From: Methylonatrum sp040877625
GTDB lineage: Bacteria > Pseudomonadota > Gammaproteobacteria > Nitrococcales > Aquisalimonadaceae
Direction of reading: 5' to 3'
DNA length: 64,000 nucleotides
NCBI GenBank assembly: GCA_040877625.1
Contig: JBBDNK010000008.1
Coordinates: 89,584 to 153,583, forward strand
The notes below the pieces were generated by a model. That model saw nothing but the letters and a program-made list of their open reading frames with translations, ran no database searches and was not told the origin of the DNA. Numbering within the stretch: position 1 is the stretch's first letter; every line of letters begins with the position of its first letter. This document shows, one piece after another, positions 47,811 to 56,710 of this stretch. Position numbers and translations under genes: made by a program.

Positions 47811-48713
47811 ATGCGTACCCCTATGCCGCTAGTCTCTGTCGGGATGCCAGCTTTCAACGCCGAGCGCTGGATAGGTGCCGCACTGGAATCGATCCTGCAG
47901 CAGACACTGACAAACTTTGAATTGATTATTTCCGATAACGCCTCGCTGGATGGCACGCTGAGTATCTGTCGCGACTACGCTAAAAAGGATTCCAGAATTA
48001 TCATTATCAGCAACCCGATAAACCAGGGCGCATCAGAGAATTACAACCTGGTCTATCGCAAGGCGCGGGCGCCTTATTTCAAATGGGCATCGTCAAACGA
48101 CTATTGCCATGCACATCTGCTGCAACGCTGCACGGAGCTGCTGGAGCGGCGTGCGGATGCGGTACTGGCCTATCCGAAGACCATGCTCTACCAGCAGAAC
48201 CCCGCGGATGGAGAGCCTTGCGACGATGATCTTGATCTCGATGTGGCTTGCGCGACGACGCGCTTCAGGCGATTCATCGAGCGTATCCGGCTGAATAATC
48301 TGATGAACGGCGTATTCCGGACCGCGGCACTCGGGAACACGGCGCTGATTCGCCCCTATCTGGCCTCGGACGTGGTGCTCATGGCCGAAGTGCTGTTACG
48401 CGGGCCATTTGTCGAGGTTCCCGAGTATCTCTTCTTTCGCAGCATGAATCCGGACACGGCCACCAAACTGAAAAGCAGGCGGGAGACCGTCGAACATCTC
48501 GACCCGGCGGCGGGCGGGCGCATGCTGTTCCAACCCTGGCGCGAACAGTGCGCGTATTTCCGGGCGGTGGCGATGGCGCCGCTTTCGCCGGCACAGAAAC
48601 TGGATTTGTTCAGTTACCTTGCGCGTGGGGTCATCGTGGCCAGGCAGCATTTCTGGAATGACGTGGTGTTTTCGATGCGTTGCCTGATGTCCGCCCGGCG
48701 GCTGGATGGCTGA
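47811..48713 (+). CDS. Glycosyltransferase, GT2 family
   Basis: A 300-residue soluble GT-A protein. VSVGMPAFNAERWIGAALES and ELIISDNASLDGT are the classic N-terminal motifs; FKWASSNDYCH sits where the DxD motif is expected. The 135 bases upstream are non-coding and AT-rich, so it may have its own promoter, unlike the preceding overlapping genes. It overlaps the next GT by 8 bases. Donor unknown. Confidence 0.85.
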   Translation: MRTPMPLVSVGMPAFNAERWIGAALESILQQTLTNFELIISDNASLDGTLSICRDYAKKDSRIIIISNPINQGASENYNLVYRKARAPYFKWASSNDYCHAHLLQRCTELLERRADAVLAYPKTMLYQQNPADGEPCDDDLDLDVACATTRFRRFIERIRLNNLMNGVFRTAALGNTALIRPYLASDVVLMAEVLLRGPFVEVPEYLFFRSMNPDTATKLKSRRETVEHLDPAAGGRMLFQPWREQCAYFRAVAMAPLSPAQKLDLFSYLARGVIVARQHFWNDVVFSMRCLMSARRLDG

Positions 48714-49911
48714 GGACGGAGGCGAGCGGCCAACCGCCCTGGAGCCCGTGATGTCGAAACCTCGGATGATGGCGGTTCTGTACAGCTTCGATACCGGCGG
48801 TTCGGAGCGCATGGCGGTGGCGGTGATCCGGCACTTGCAGGCCGAGGGGTATCATGTCGATGTCTGCGCGACCCATTCCGCGGGCGGCCCGATTGCCGGC
48901 TTGCTCGAAGCCGGGGGGCTGCGCTGTTTCGGTGTTGATGTGGAGACCTTGTCCCGGCTCGGGCGGCGACGGGCGCTCTATCGGCTGTTCCGGGAGCGCC
49001 GGGTGGAGGTTCTGTATGTGCAGCATCTGCCGATGATGATGCTCTGCTACTGGCCGGCCCGGCTTGCCGGTGTGCGCCGAATCGTGGTTACCGAGCACAC
49101 CGACGAGCAATTGCGCACGCGGCCCCTGTTCCGCTGGCTGGCACGCCGGCATGTGCCGAGGGTCGACGCCGTCACGGTGATTCACTCGGGATTGCGGGAA
49201 TCGCTTGCAGCCTGGCTGGGCATGCAACCGCGGCGAATTGCGGTGGTGCCGAACGGGGTCGATACAGCACAGTTCCGGCCACACCGGCGGGATCCGCGCC
49301 TGCGTGCTGAAATGGGCGCCGGGTCCGGGATGGCGCTGGTGGGGTGTGTGGCCCGTCTGCATACCGACAAGGATCATCGAACGCTGCTGACCGCCATGGC
49401 CCATGCCCGCGAACGTCAGCCCGATGCGGATTTCCGGTTGGTGCTGATCGGTGACGGGCCTGAACGCGCGGCGCTCGAGTCGCTGGCTCGCCGGTTGCGG
49501 CTGACGAGCGGGGTGACGTTTCTGGGCGATCGCAGCGATGTTGACCGGCTCATGCCACAACTCGACCTGCTGGTGCTGTCTTCCCGGACCGAAGGCTTGC
49601 CGCTGGTATTGCTGGAGGCCATGGCCTGCGGCGTGCCTTGTGTTGCCACGGCTGTTGGCGGCATCCCCGAACTGCTGCGCAACGGTGGTGGCCGACTGGT
49701 GCCGCCGGAGGATCCCGCCGCCCTGGCGGAGACCATTGCCGCCCTGCTGTCCGCACCGCAAACGCTGATCGGCCTTGGGCGGCAGGCGCGTCGGGTGGTG
49801 ATGGCCGGACACGACCGGCTGACCATGGTGCATGCCTACCAGCGGATTCTGGATCCGCGCGCTACGGTTGCCAACGCTGCAAGCCCTGCTGCCGCCAGCG
49901 CAGATAGCTGA
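48706..49911 (+). CDS. Glycosyltransferase, GT4 family
   Basis: A 401-residue GT-B protein with LYSFDTGGSERMAVAVI near the N terminus, VVPNGVDTAQFRPH, VARLHTDKDHRTLL and LSSRTEGLPLVLLEAMACG. It is probably the last gene of the plus-strand EPS operon. ATG 48706 overlaps the GT2 stop; ATG 48751, preceded by GGAG, is an alternative. Its final 50 bases overlap the convergent lipoprotein gene. Confidence 0.87.
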   Translation: MAEDGGERPTALEPVMSKPRMMAVLYSFDTGGSERMAVAVIRHLQAEGYHVDVCATHSAGGPIAGLLEAGGLRCFGVDVETLSRLGRRRALYRLFRERRVEVLYVQHLPMMMLCYWPARLAGVRRIVVTEHTDEQLRTRPLFRWLARRHVPRVDAVTVIHSGLRESLAAWLGMQPRRIAVVPNGVDTAQFRPHRRDPRLRAEMGAGSGMALVGCVARLHTDKDHRTLLTAMAHARERQPDADFRLVLIGDGPERAALESLARRLRLTSGVTFLGDRSDVDRLMPQLDLLVLSSRTEGLPLVLLEAMACGVPCVATAVGGIPELLRNGGGRLVPPEDPAALAETIAALLSAPQTLIGLGRQARRVVMAGHDRLTMVHAYQRILDPRATVANAASPAAASADS

Positions 49912-51016
49912 AGCTGCTGCGGTAATTCTGATTGAAACGTTTGCCATTGTCCGGCCTGGTCAGGGCGACGCCGCCGACGAAGATCCGGTCGGCGCGGTCG
50001 CGGTAGACCGGGTCGCCGAATTCTCTGTACAGCCAGGCATACAAGGGCGCAATCAGCAGATTGAGATCGGGCGCCGGTTCGGGCCCGCCGACATTCTCTA
50101 CCATCCGGTTTACATACTTGAAGGCGCCGTAGCCGGAGCCCTCCACGCTAGGTACCCACATGGTGTCCCACAGCCAGTCGGCCAGCGTTTTCATCGCCGG
50201 AGGTATCCGCTTGTCCGGTGTGTGGTCGTGATAGTCGATCAGTGCCGAAGCGGTTAGCCCGGCCATGAATGCCTGCACGAAATGCCACTCGGGATCACCG
50301 TCCAGGTAGTCGCCGGTGGTCCAGATGCGCACATGGCCAAGGGCCATCTCGATCAAGGCGTTGACGCGTTCTGCCTGGCGTGGCTCACCCGCCTTCTCGG
50401 CGAGCACATTGGCCTGGATGGCATAGGCGATCTCCCGGCTGTATTTATGCAGGTGCCAGTTGCTGTCTTGCGAGGGGCTGGAGTAGGGCGGATCGTCGCG
50501 CAGGCGGATCAGCCATTGTCGGGCTGCTTCGTTGCCGGTGAGGCGCCATTCCTCGTACAGCCCGTGCGCGAAGCGCATGTAGCCGGCGGCGGCGAACTGG
50601 TTGGGTTTCAGGTAACCGAGAACATAGATATCCCGCGCCCGTTCCGCGTAAGCGTGCCAGCGTTGCCGCTCCGCGCCGTTGGCACCCAGATACTCGGCGA
50701 TCTGGTAGAAAACCAGTTGTCCGTCGTAATAGACCTCCTTCAGCGTGGCGCCGTCCGGGTTCTTTATCGAAGCGTCTGGCAGGCTGAGCAATTTCTCGCC
50801 CAGGCGCCGGCCCTCGCTCGCCATGGTGGCTTCCCACTCCTTGATACTGCGGACCATGTCCGGCGAATCGGACGGTCTGTCGGCGGCCTCCGGAAACGGT
50901 TCCGTTTTCCCATTCCAATGGTTGGGGGCGGTACGGCAACCCGATAACGCGAGCAGGCCGACAAGACCGGCGCAGACAAGGCAGGCGAGCAGGTGATGCG
51001 AAGGGTGAGCAGCCAT
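49862..51016 (-). CDS. Lipoprotein of unknown function (helical-repeat, paralogue A)
   Basis: A 384-residue protein with a lipoprotein signal (CLVCAGLVGLLALSGC). The mature part is rich in Trp, Tyr and Arg, with helical segments such as YYDGQLVFYQIAEYLGANG, WHAYAERARDIYVLGYL and WHFVQAFMAGLTASALI. This is reminiscent of alpha/alpha-toroid glycosidase, epimerase or lyase folds, but I do not recognise the family. It is strongly similar to the C-terminal ~340 residues of the protein at 53073-54545. ATG 51016 has GGAGG four bases upstream. A role in modifying or binding the EPS is inferred from context only. Confidence 0.75.
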   Translation of the reverse strand: MAAHPSHHLLACLVCAGLVGLLALSGCRTAPNHWNGKTEPFPEAADRPSDSPDMVRSIKEWEATMASEGRRLGEKLLSLPDASIKNPDGATLKEVYYDGQLVFYQIAEYLGANGAERQRWHAYAERARDIYVLGYLKPNQFAAAGYMRFAHGLYEEWRLTGNEAARQWLIRLRDDPPYSSPSQDSNWHLHKYSREIAYAIQANVLAEKAGEPRQAERVNALIEMALGHVRIWTTGDYLDGDPEWHFVQAFMAGLTASALIDYHDHTPDKRIPPAMKTLADWLWDTMWVPSVEGSGYGAFKYVNRMVENVGGPEPAPDLNLLIAPLYAWLYREFGDPVYRDRADRIFVGGVALTRPDNGKRFNQNYRSSFSYLRWRQQGLQRWQP

Positions 51017-51040
51017 GATGCCTCCGTTCTCCTGAACAGT

Positions 51041-52978
51041 TCAGGCGATATTTGCCGTACTCAACGAGGCCGAGGTGCCAAACAGACGTTCGCTGCATGC
51101 GTCCAGTACCATCAGCGACCAGATCGTGGAGCCGTGATCGGCGCGGCCGCCGTGATGCTCGGCCAGAATGTCCTGCAGGCCCTTGCGGTCGATCAGGCCC
51201 GAGCCGACCAGGTGCTCGGACGCGGTCAGTTGCTGACTTCGGGCCTTGAGTGGGCCCTGGAACCACTGCCGTATCGGCACCGAGAAGCCCATTTTCCGGC
51301 GGTAGAGAATATCGTGTGGCAGCATGGGCTCAAAGGCGTGCTTGAGGATGGCCTTGGTCTTCCCATTGGCGAGCTTGAGCCCCGGCGGGATCTTTCGCCC
51401 CGCCCATTCCACGAAGCGGTGGTCCAGCAGCGGTACGCGCACTTCCAGGCCGTGGGCCATGCTGGCCCGGTCCACCTTGGTCAGTATATCGCTGGGCAGA
51501 TAGACTTTCATGTCGATGTACTGGGCCAGGGACAGCGGGTGATCGCTGGGCGCCCGGCGGGCGTGGTCGCGAATCACGTCGCTGGCCTCGTAGCCCTGTA
51601 GTTCGCGCATGAGTCGTTGCCCGTAGAGGCGTTGCCGCACTGCCGGCAGGCTCATCATGGTGCTGAGCGAAAAGCTGTCGACGGCATCCATTGCAAGCCT
51701 GTGCAGTGGATCCCTGAGGTGCAGTTTTCGCGGCAGCCTGCCGTTTAGCGGGTAGATCGAGGCCAGGGCGGAGAGCAGCGGGGTGCGTACCGGCCCGGGC
51801 AGCATGCGGCGGAAGCGCTCCTTGCGCATATGTCCCGCATACCACGGGTAGCCCGCGAACACTTCGTCGCCGCCGTCTCCGGACAGGGCCACGGTGACCT
51901 GCCTGCGCGCAAGCTGGCAGAGCCGATAGGTGGGAATGGCCGAAGAGTCGGCAAAGGGTTCGTCATACGTGCGGGCGAGCGTATCCAGGAGTGCGAAATC
52001 ATCCACGCTTACGGTTTCGACCAGATGATTGGTGCGGAATCGATCGGCGACCGTTTGCGCATATTCCGCTTCATTGAAGCCGGGGTCGTCAAAGGCAATG
52101 GAACAGGTATTGATGGCGCTGCCGGGGCTAAGGCCCGCCATGGTGGCGACCACGGCGCTCGAGTCGACGCCGCCCGAGAGAAACGCACCCAGGGGGACTT
52201 CGGCGATCATCCGGACGTCCACGGCCTCCCTTAGGCGTTCGCGGAGTTCTATCTCCATGGCACCTGGATTGACGGACCCCGCCGGATCATGGAACGGCAC
52301 GTCCCAGTAGCTGCGGGGTGCGACGTCCGCGGTGCGGTGATCGCGCAAGGTCAGGGTCTGGCCCGGCGGCAGTTTCCTCACATGACGGAGGATGGATTTC
52401 GGGTCGGGAATGTGCCCGAAGGCGAGGAAATCCTCCATCGCCCGCAAATCGGGTTCGCGCGGCAGGCGCGGGTGCACGAGCAGGGCCTTGAGCTCGGAGC
52501 CGAACAGGAAATCGCCAGTGGGCAAGGTGGCGTGGTAGAGCGGTTTGATACCCAGGCGGTCCCTGGCCAGGAAGAGGGCCCGGCGGTTCTGATCCCATAC
52601 CGCGTAAGCGAACATCCCCCGCAGCCGGGTGACGCTCTGCTCGCCCCATTGTTCCCAGGCATGGACAAGTACCTCGGTGTCCGACCGGGTTCGGAACCGA
52701 TGCCCCAGTGCGCGTAGCTCGGTGGACAGTTCAGCGTGGTTGTAGATTTCGCCGTTGAAGACCACGGCGACGGTGTGGTCTTCGTTGTAGAGGGGTTGTC
52801 GACCGCCGGCGAGATCGATAATGGACAGACGGCGGTGCCCCAGACCGATGCCGGGCCCCAGGTGCAGGCCGCTGTCGTCGGGGCCGCGGTGCGTAAGCGC
52901 GTCGTTCATGCGGGCCAGCAGTTGCGCATCCACTGTCTGCTCGGCGCCGTGGCGCAGTATTCCGACGATGCCGCACAT
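51041..52978 (-). CDS. Asparagine-synthase-type amidotransferase (exosortase A-associated)
   Basis: A 645-residue protein. The N terminus is MCGIVGIL, placing the class II glutaminase nucleophile at Cys2; RGPDDSG, VFNGEIYN and SDTEV follow. The synthetase domain has the PP-loop FLSGGVDSS near residue 265 and SGDGGDEVFAGYP. Such enzymes in EPS loci (exosortase A-associated amidotransferase 1) are thought to amidate carboxyl groups of uronic acids. ATG 52978 rather than the in-frame ATG 52990 leaves Cys2 exposed and has GGGAGA upstream. It lies between two paralogous lipoproteins on the same strand. Confidence 0.9.
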   Translation of the reverse strand: MCGIVGILRHGAEQTVDAQLLARMNDALTHRGPDDSGLHLGPGIGLGHRRLSIIDLAGGRQPLYNEDHTVAVVFNGEIYNHAELSTELRALGHRFRTRSDTEVLVHAWEQWGEQSVTRLRGMFAYAVWDQNRRALFLARDRLGIKPLYHATLPTGDFLFGSELKALLVHPRLPREPDLRAMEDFLAFGHIPDPKSILRHVRKLPPGQTLTLRDHRTADVAPRSYWDVPFHDPAGSVNPGAMEIELRERLREAVDVRMIAEVPLGAFLSGGVDSSAVVATMAGLSPGSAINTCSIAFDDPGFNEAEYAQTVADRFRTNHLVETVSVDDFALLDTLARTYDEPFADSSAIPTYRLCQLARRQVTVALSGDGGDEVFAGYPWYAGHMRKERFRRMLPGPVRTPLLSALASIYPLNGRLPRKLHLRDPLHRLAMDAVDSFSLSTMMSLPAVRQRLYGQRLMRELQGYEASDVIRDHARRAPSDHPLSLAQYIDMKVYLPSDILTKVDRASMAHGLEVRVPLLDHRFVEWAGRKIPPGLKLANGKTKAILKHAFEPMLPHDILYRRKMGFSVPIRQWFQGPLKARSQQLTASEHLVGSGLIDRKGLQDILAEHHGGRADHGSTIWSLMVLDACSERLFGTSASLSTANIA

Positions 52979-53003
52979 ACATTCTCCCATCCCTGTTGAG
53001 AAT

Positions 53004-53034
53004 ACGGCCGGCCGGGACTGTCCCGGCCGGCCGT
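53004..53034. repeat. Perfect 31-bp palindrome between the lipoprotein and amidotransferase genes
   Basis: Two 15-base GC-rich arms (53004-53018 and 53020-53034) are perfect complements around a single central base. It sits in the 94-base gap between the two minus-strand genes. Without a T run, it is more likely to stabilise or partly terminate the upstream transcript than to be a full terminator. Confidence 0.7.
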
Positions 53035-53072
53035 CTATGGTAGTTCACATCAGTTCGGCGAGTAAGCTCGGG

Positions 53073-54545
53073 TTATTGCCCCCATCGCTTCAGGCCATCC
53101 TCGCGCCAGCGCAAGTAGTCGAAGCTGGTGCGGTAGTTCTGGTTGAACGCCTTGCCGTTATGCAGCGAGGCCAGTTGAGCGCCACCGGCGAAGATCAGAT
53201 CGGCGCGTTCCCTGTACTCACGCTCACCGGTCTCCTTGTAGAGCCAGGCGTACATCGGCACGATCAGCATGTTCAGATCCGGCGCCGGGGTCGGGCCGCC
53301 GACGCCGCTGACAGCGCGGTTGACGTACTTGAACGCGCCGTAGCCGCTGCCGTTGACGTCGGCTACCCACATGTTGTCCCAGACCCAGTCGGCCAGTGTC
53401 TTGATGGCCGGGGGAATGCGGCCGTCAGGCGTGTGCTCGTGGTACTCGATCAGCGCGGAGGCGGTGAGGCCGGTCATGAACGCCTGCACGAAATGCCATT
53501 TGGAATCCGGATCAAGATAGTTGCCGGTGGTCCAGATGTCGACATGGGTCAGCGCGCGGTCCAGCAGACGATCCAGGAACTCCGTCTGTCGGGGCGCGCC
53601 GGCTTTTTCGGCTACAACGTTCGCCTGAATGGCATACGCGATCTCGCGGCTGTACTTGTGGTAATACCACGTTGTATTGCCGGCGGGCGGCCTGGAGAAG
53701 GTGGGTTTGTCGCGAAGCTTCACCAGGCTGTCGAGCGTGGCATCGCTCTCATCCAGCATCCATTGCCGGTACGTGCCGTGGGGGAAGCGCATATAGCCGG
53801 CGGCCACGTAATTGTTTGGTTCGAGATAGCCCTGGACATAGATATCCCGTGCCCGTTTGGCGTAGGCATGCCAGCGGTCCCGTTCGCTTCCGGTCGCGCC
53901 GAGGTACTCGGCAATTTGATAAAAGACGCGGGCGCCATCGTAGTAAACCTCATTCAGTATGGTGCTGCCGGGGCTGCGTACCTGTGAAGACGACAGGCCC
54001 ATCAGCTTGTCGCCAATCTGGGTGCCGTGCTGAACCATGCGCTCTTCCCATCTCGAAAAGTTCTCGGGAAGTGGAGCCTCCGCGGAGGCAGCCTGCGTCG
54101 TGAAATCCGTTGAGGCGGCGGATGACAGCTGATCGCCACTGCTTGAACGAACATTCGTGGTGACCTTCACCGTGTAAGTGGTCCTGGACTGCAGGGCCTG
54201 ACCTGGGGCGATCTCGATGACGCCGTTGTCGTAGGTCACCTTGGTATCGACGGGGTCGCCACCGGCGGCCAGCAGTCGAACAGTCTCGGCGCTTACCGTT
54301 TCGGGGTCGAGATCCGCGCTGGCCTGTATCCGCACAACGGTGTTGAGGGGGACGTCAACGCTCTTTGCTTCCGGATCAAACGTGAAACCGAATGCGCCAC
54401 CGACCTGTTCGTCCTCGCCGGAACGGGCGTTATCGCTGGCTGGGGCGTCACCGGACCCGGGAACGCAGGCGTTGAGGAGAAGGATACTGAGGACGCTGAC
54501 TCCCAGTACATGAGGTATTGAAGAAATACGCTTCCGAGAACTCAT
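53073..54545 (-). CDS. Lipoprotein with Ig-like domain and the same unknown helical domain (paralogue B)
   Basis: A 490-residue protein. The signal peptide ends LLNAC (lipobox). Residues ~45-150 form a Big_5-type Ig-like domain (FTFDPEAKSVDVPLNTVVRI, VSAETVRLLAAGG, TTYTVKVTTNVRSSSGD, TDFTTQ). Residues ~160-490 match the lipoprotein at 49862-51016 block by block (LNEVYYDGARVFYQIAEYLG, WHAYAKRARDIYVQGYL). ATG 54545 follows GGAGAG. It heads the minus-strand unit with the amidotransferase and paralogue A. Function unknown; surface polysaccharide binding or processing is my inference. Confidence 0.78.
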   Translation of the reverse strand: MSSRKRISSIPHVLGVSVLSILLLNACVPGSGDAPASDNARSGEDEQVGGAFGFTFDPEAKSVDVPLNTVVRIQASADLDPETVSAETVRLLAAGGDPVDTKVTYDNGVIEIAPGQALQSRTTYTVKVTTNVRSSSGDQLSSAASTDFTTQAASAEAPLPENFSRWEERMVQHGTQIGDKLMGLSSSQVRSPGSTILNEVYYDGARVFYQIAEYLGATGSERDRWHAYAKRARDIYVQGYLEPNNYVAAGYMRFPHGTYRQWMLDESDATLDSLVKLRDKPTFSRPPAGNTTWYYHKYSREIAYAIQANVVAEKAGAPRQTEFLDRLLDRALTHVDIWTTGNYLDPDSKWHFVQAFMTGLTASALIEYHEHTPDGRIPPAIKTLADWVWDNMWVADVNGSGYGAFKYVNRAVSGVGGPTPAPDLNMLIVPMYAWLYKETGEREYRERADLIFAGGAQLASLHNGKAFNQNYRTSFDYLRWREDGLKRWGQ

Positions 54546-55292
54546 TTGTCTCTCCGGTTCGTTGCGGAGAGCACGCAATTCCGGTAATGCGGGGCTTTGA
54601 TCCGCCAATACGCGATATTGATGTGCCCTTTCGCTGAAATACATTTTTCGTTCGACGCGCAACTGGAGATTACTCAGGGTGAAATGCATGAAACCTGAAC
54701 TGGTTCGCAAAAAATATTCTAATGATGGGCTAATACGTTGTTCTGTCTCTTTCTGGCGTCGCAACTATCTTATTGCTGTCATTAAAAAGAGACGAATTAC
54801 GTTAGTTGTTGATTTCATGTATGTTTATATGAAAATTAACAGGTTTTTAAAAAGGTGGATATTGTCTTTATCTGTAACAAAATATGCCTAACGAATGTTT
54901 GATATTATTGATTCGTGTTTATGTTGTAATGGTGTTGGGGTTTTTGTGATCGAGAAATGGGATTTATTGGTTTCTAATAGCTAATGTCACACGTATGATT
55001 GGGCAAGGCTTATTAATCTGTCGTGGACAGGTGCGTGATTTGTTTCCTTATCCACCCGACGCGCGCGGGGCCGGTTGTTGCTGTCAAGACCATGATCTAC
55101 AGTGTGAATGAACTGGTAATGTCATCTAACCATTTGTTTTTTTGGTTGAAATACAATTTTCTCACGCGTTGTGGAGGCATCGCTGTCATCGGCGGGCGGG
55201 CTCGCTGATGACCGGGACGGAACCCGGTATAGTCTCCGTCGAGGTGCGGAAAGGGAGAACCTGTCAACACCGTCCAGGGAAGGGACACTGCT
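54546..55292. other. AT-rich divergent intergenic region
   Basis: A 747-base gap between divergent genes, far more AT-rich than its surroundings from ~54690 to ~55020. It must carry promoters for both directions. GTCTCTTT (54745-54752) and AAAGAGAC (54786-54793) are perfect complements, and ACCGGG/CCCGGT pair at 55211-55216 and 55223-55228 in the leader of the pyruvyl transferase gene. I see no convincing protein gene; a 70-codon frame at 54679 lacks family features. Confidence 0.6.
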
Positions 55293-56690
55293 ATGAATGC
55301 CGGATCTCCAGTCATACTCGGCGTGCTTGGACACTACGGGAATCGCAATCTCGGGGATGAAGCGAGCATCAGCTCGCTACTTGACGGGCTGCGTCGTCTG
55401 GAACCGGAGGCCGTGTTTCGGGGCTATTCGCTGGACCCGGCCGATACCGCCGCCCGCTATGCGATCCCGGCCTATCCGATCAGGCGTTCCGGACGTTCCG
55501 CGGCTGTTCTCGCGCCATCGGACGTATCGTCAGCCCGGTTGTGCCGGGTGCCGGCGGGATTTTCCGTCAACCGCGTTGGCGCTGAATCAGCTGCCATTCC
55601 GGGCTGGCGCCGGGGGTTGAAGCGCATTCCCGGCTTGATACCCCTGGGGCGGCTCGCAAGGGGCTCGGTCGCGGCCATGGTCGCGGTGACGGGGGAGATC
55701 CGCTTCATCCGGCGGAGTTTGCCCGCTTTGCGCAACCTGGATCTGCTGCTCATCGCCGGTTCCAATCAGTTCGAAGACAAATTCGGCGGGCTTTGGGGGT
55801 TTCCATACACCTTGCTCAAGTGGGCCCTGATGGCACGCCTGCAAGGTGTACGTGTGTGTTTCGTGAGCGTCGGCGCCCGCGCGTTGAATCATGCCGGTAG
55901 CGGCTGGGCGATTCGTTGCGCGGTCGCGTTGGCGGACTTTGTCTCCTTCAGGGACGAGCGATCCCGGGTGTTAGTGCGGAAGGGCCGAGTTGGCGGGGCG
56001 GTCTATCCGGATCTCGCGCACGCGTTGTCATTGGGTAATTACTGTCGCGGACATGCGGCTGCGGCAATCGGCCGTCGTGCCTGTACTGTCGCCATCAATC
56101 TGATGCCGGTTCATGATCCACGCTACTGGCCGGTCCCCGACGCTCGACGCTATGCGGCGTATGTGGCGTGCATGTCCAGCCTGGTCAACCGACTGGCTGC
56201 CGGCGGCTATCGAATCGTGTTCTTCGCGATGCAGCCGGCGGATGACCGCGTAATCGAGGATGTCCGGCGAACACTGAGCTATCGCGGAGACGGTAAACTG
56301 ACCGTGCCGCTGGACGCGTTGATTGCAACGGAGCTGTCGGAACTGCTCGCGCTCCTGCTGAACGTGGACGCCGTGGTCGCTACCCGCTTTCACGGCGTGC
56401 TGTTGTCGCTGGTGGTCAGGCGCCCGGTGTTGGCGCTTTGCTACGAACATAAAACAATGGACCTGATGAACGCATTCGGGCTGGGAGGATACGCCACTCA
56501 GCTGGGAAAGGAATCGCCCGCGCGTCTGCACCGGAACCTGGAACGGCTGCTCGCGGACGAACATGTGCCGCAGCTGCTCAGAACCAACTCCCAGCTCCAT
56601 CGCATGGCGCTGGAGCGGCAGTTCGACCTCATTCTGAGCAAGGCCAGAGAATGCCGTGCGCGCAGAACCGCCCAGGATGCAGTGGCCTGA
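55293..56690 (+). CDS. Polysaccharide pyruvyl transferase family protein
   Basis: A 465-residue protein. LGHYGNRNLGDEASISSLL at the N terminus and ATRFHGVLLSLVVRRPVLAL, YEHKTMDLM at the C-terminal part match the CsaB/WcaK pyruvyl transferase family, which adds ketal pyruvate from phosphoenolpyruvate to sugars. The result would be an acidic polymer. It begins a new plus-strand unit after a long intergenic region; GGAAGGGAC precedes the ATG. The central part (~residues 70-130) is longer than in CsaB. Confidence 0.85.
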   Translation: MNAGSPVILGVLGHYGNRNLGDEASISSLLDGLRRLEPEAVFRGYSLDPADTAARYAIPAYPIRRSGRSAAVLAPSDVSSARLCRVPAGFSVNRVGAESAAIPGWRRGLKRIPGLIPLGRLARGSVAAMVAVTGEIRFIRRSLPALRNLDLLLIAGSNQFEDKFGGLWGFPYTLLKWALMARLQGVRVCFVSVGARALNHAGSGWAIRCAVALADFVSFRDERSRVLVRKGRVGGAVYPDLAHALSLGNYCRGHAAAAIGRRACTVAINLMPVHDPRYWPVPDARRYAAYVACMSSLVNRLAAGGYRIVFFAMQPADDRVIEDVRRTLSYRGDGKLTVPLDALIATELSELLALLLNVDAVVATRFHGVLLSLVVRRPVLALCYEHKTMDLMNAFGLGGYATQLGKESPARLHRNLERLLADEHVPQLLRTNSQLHRMALERQFDLILSKARECRARRTAQDAVA

Positions 56691-56710
56691 ATACACAAGG
56701 AGGGTGCCCT

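Noticed and set aside
54679..54891. Small plus-strand open frame in the AT-rich gap
   Set aside because: It overlaps the leader of the divergent lipoprotein gene, and its sequence resembles no family; AT-rich DNA can give such frames by chance.
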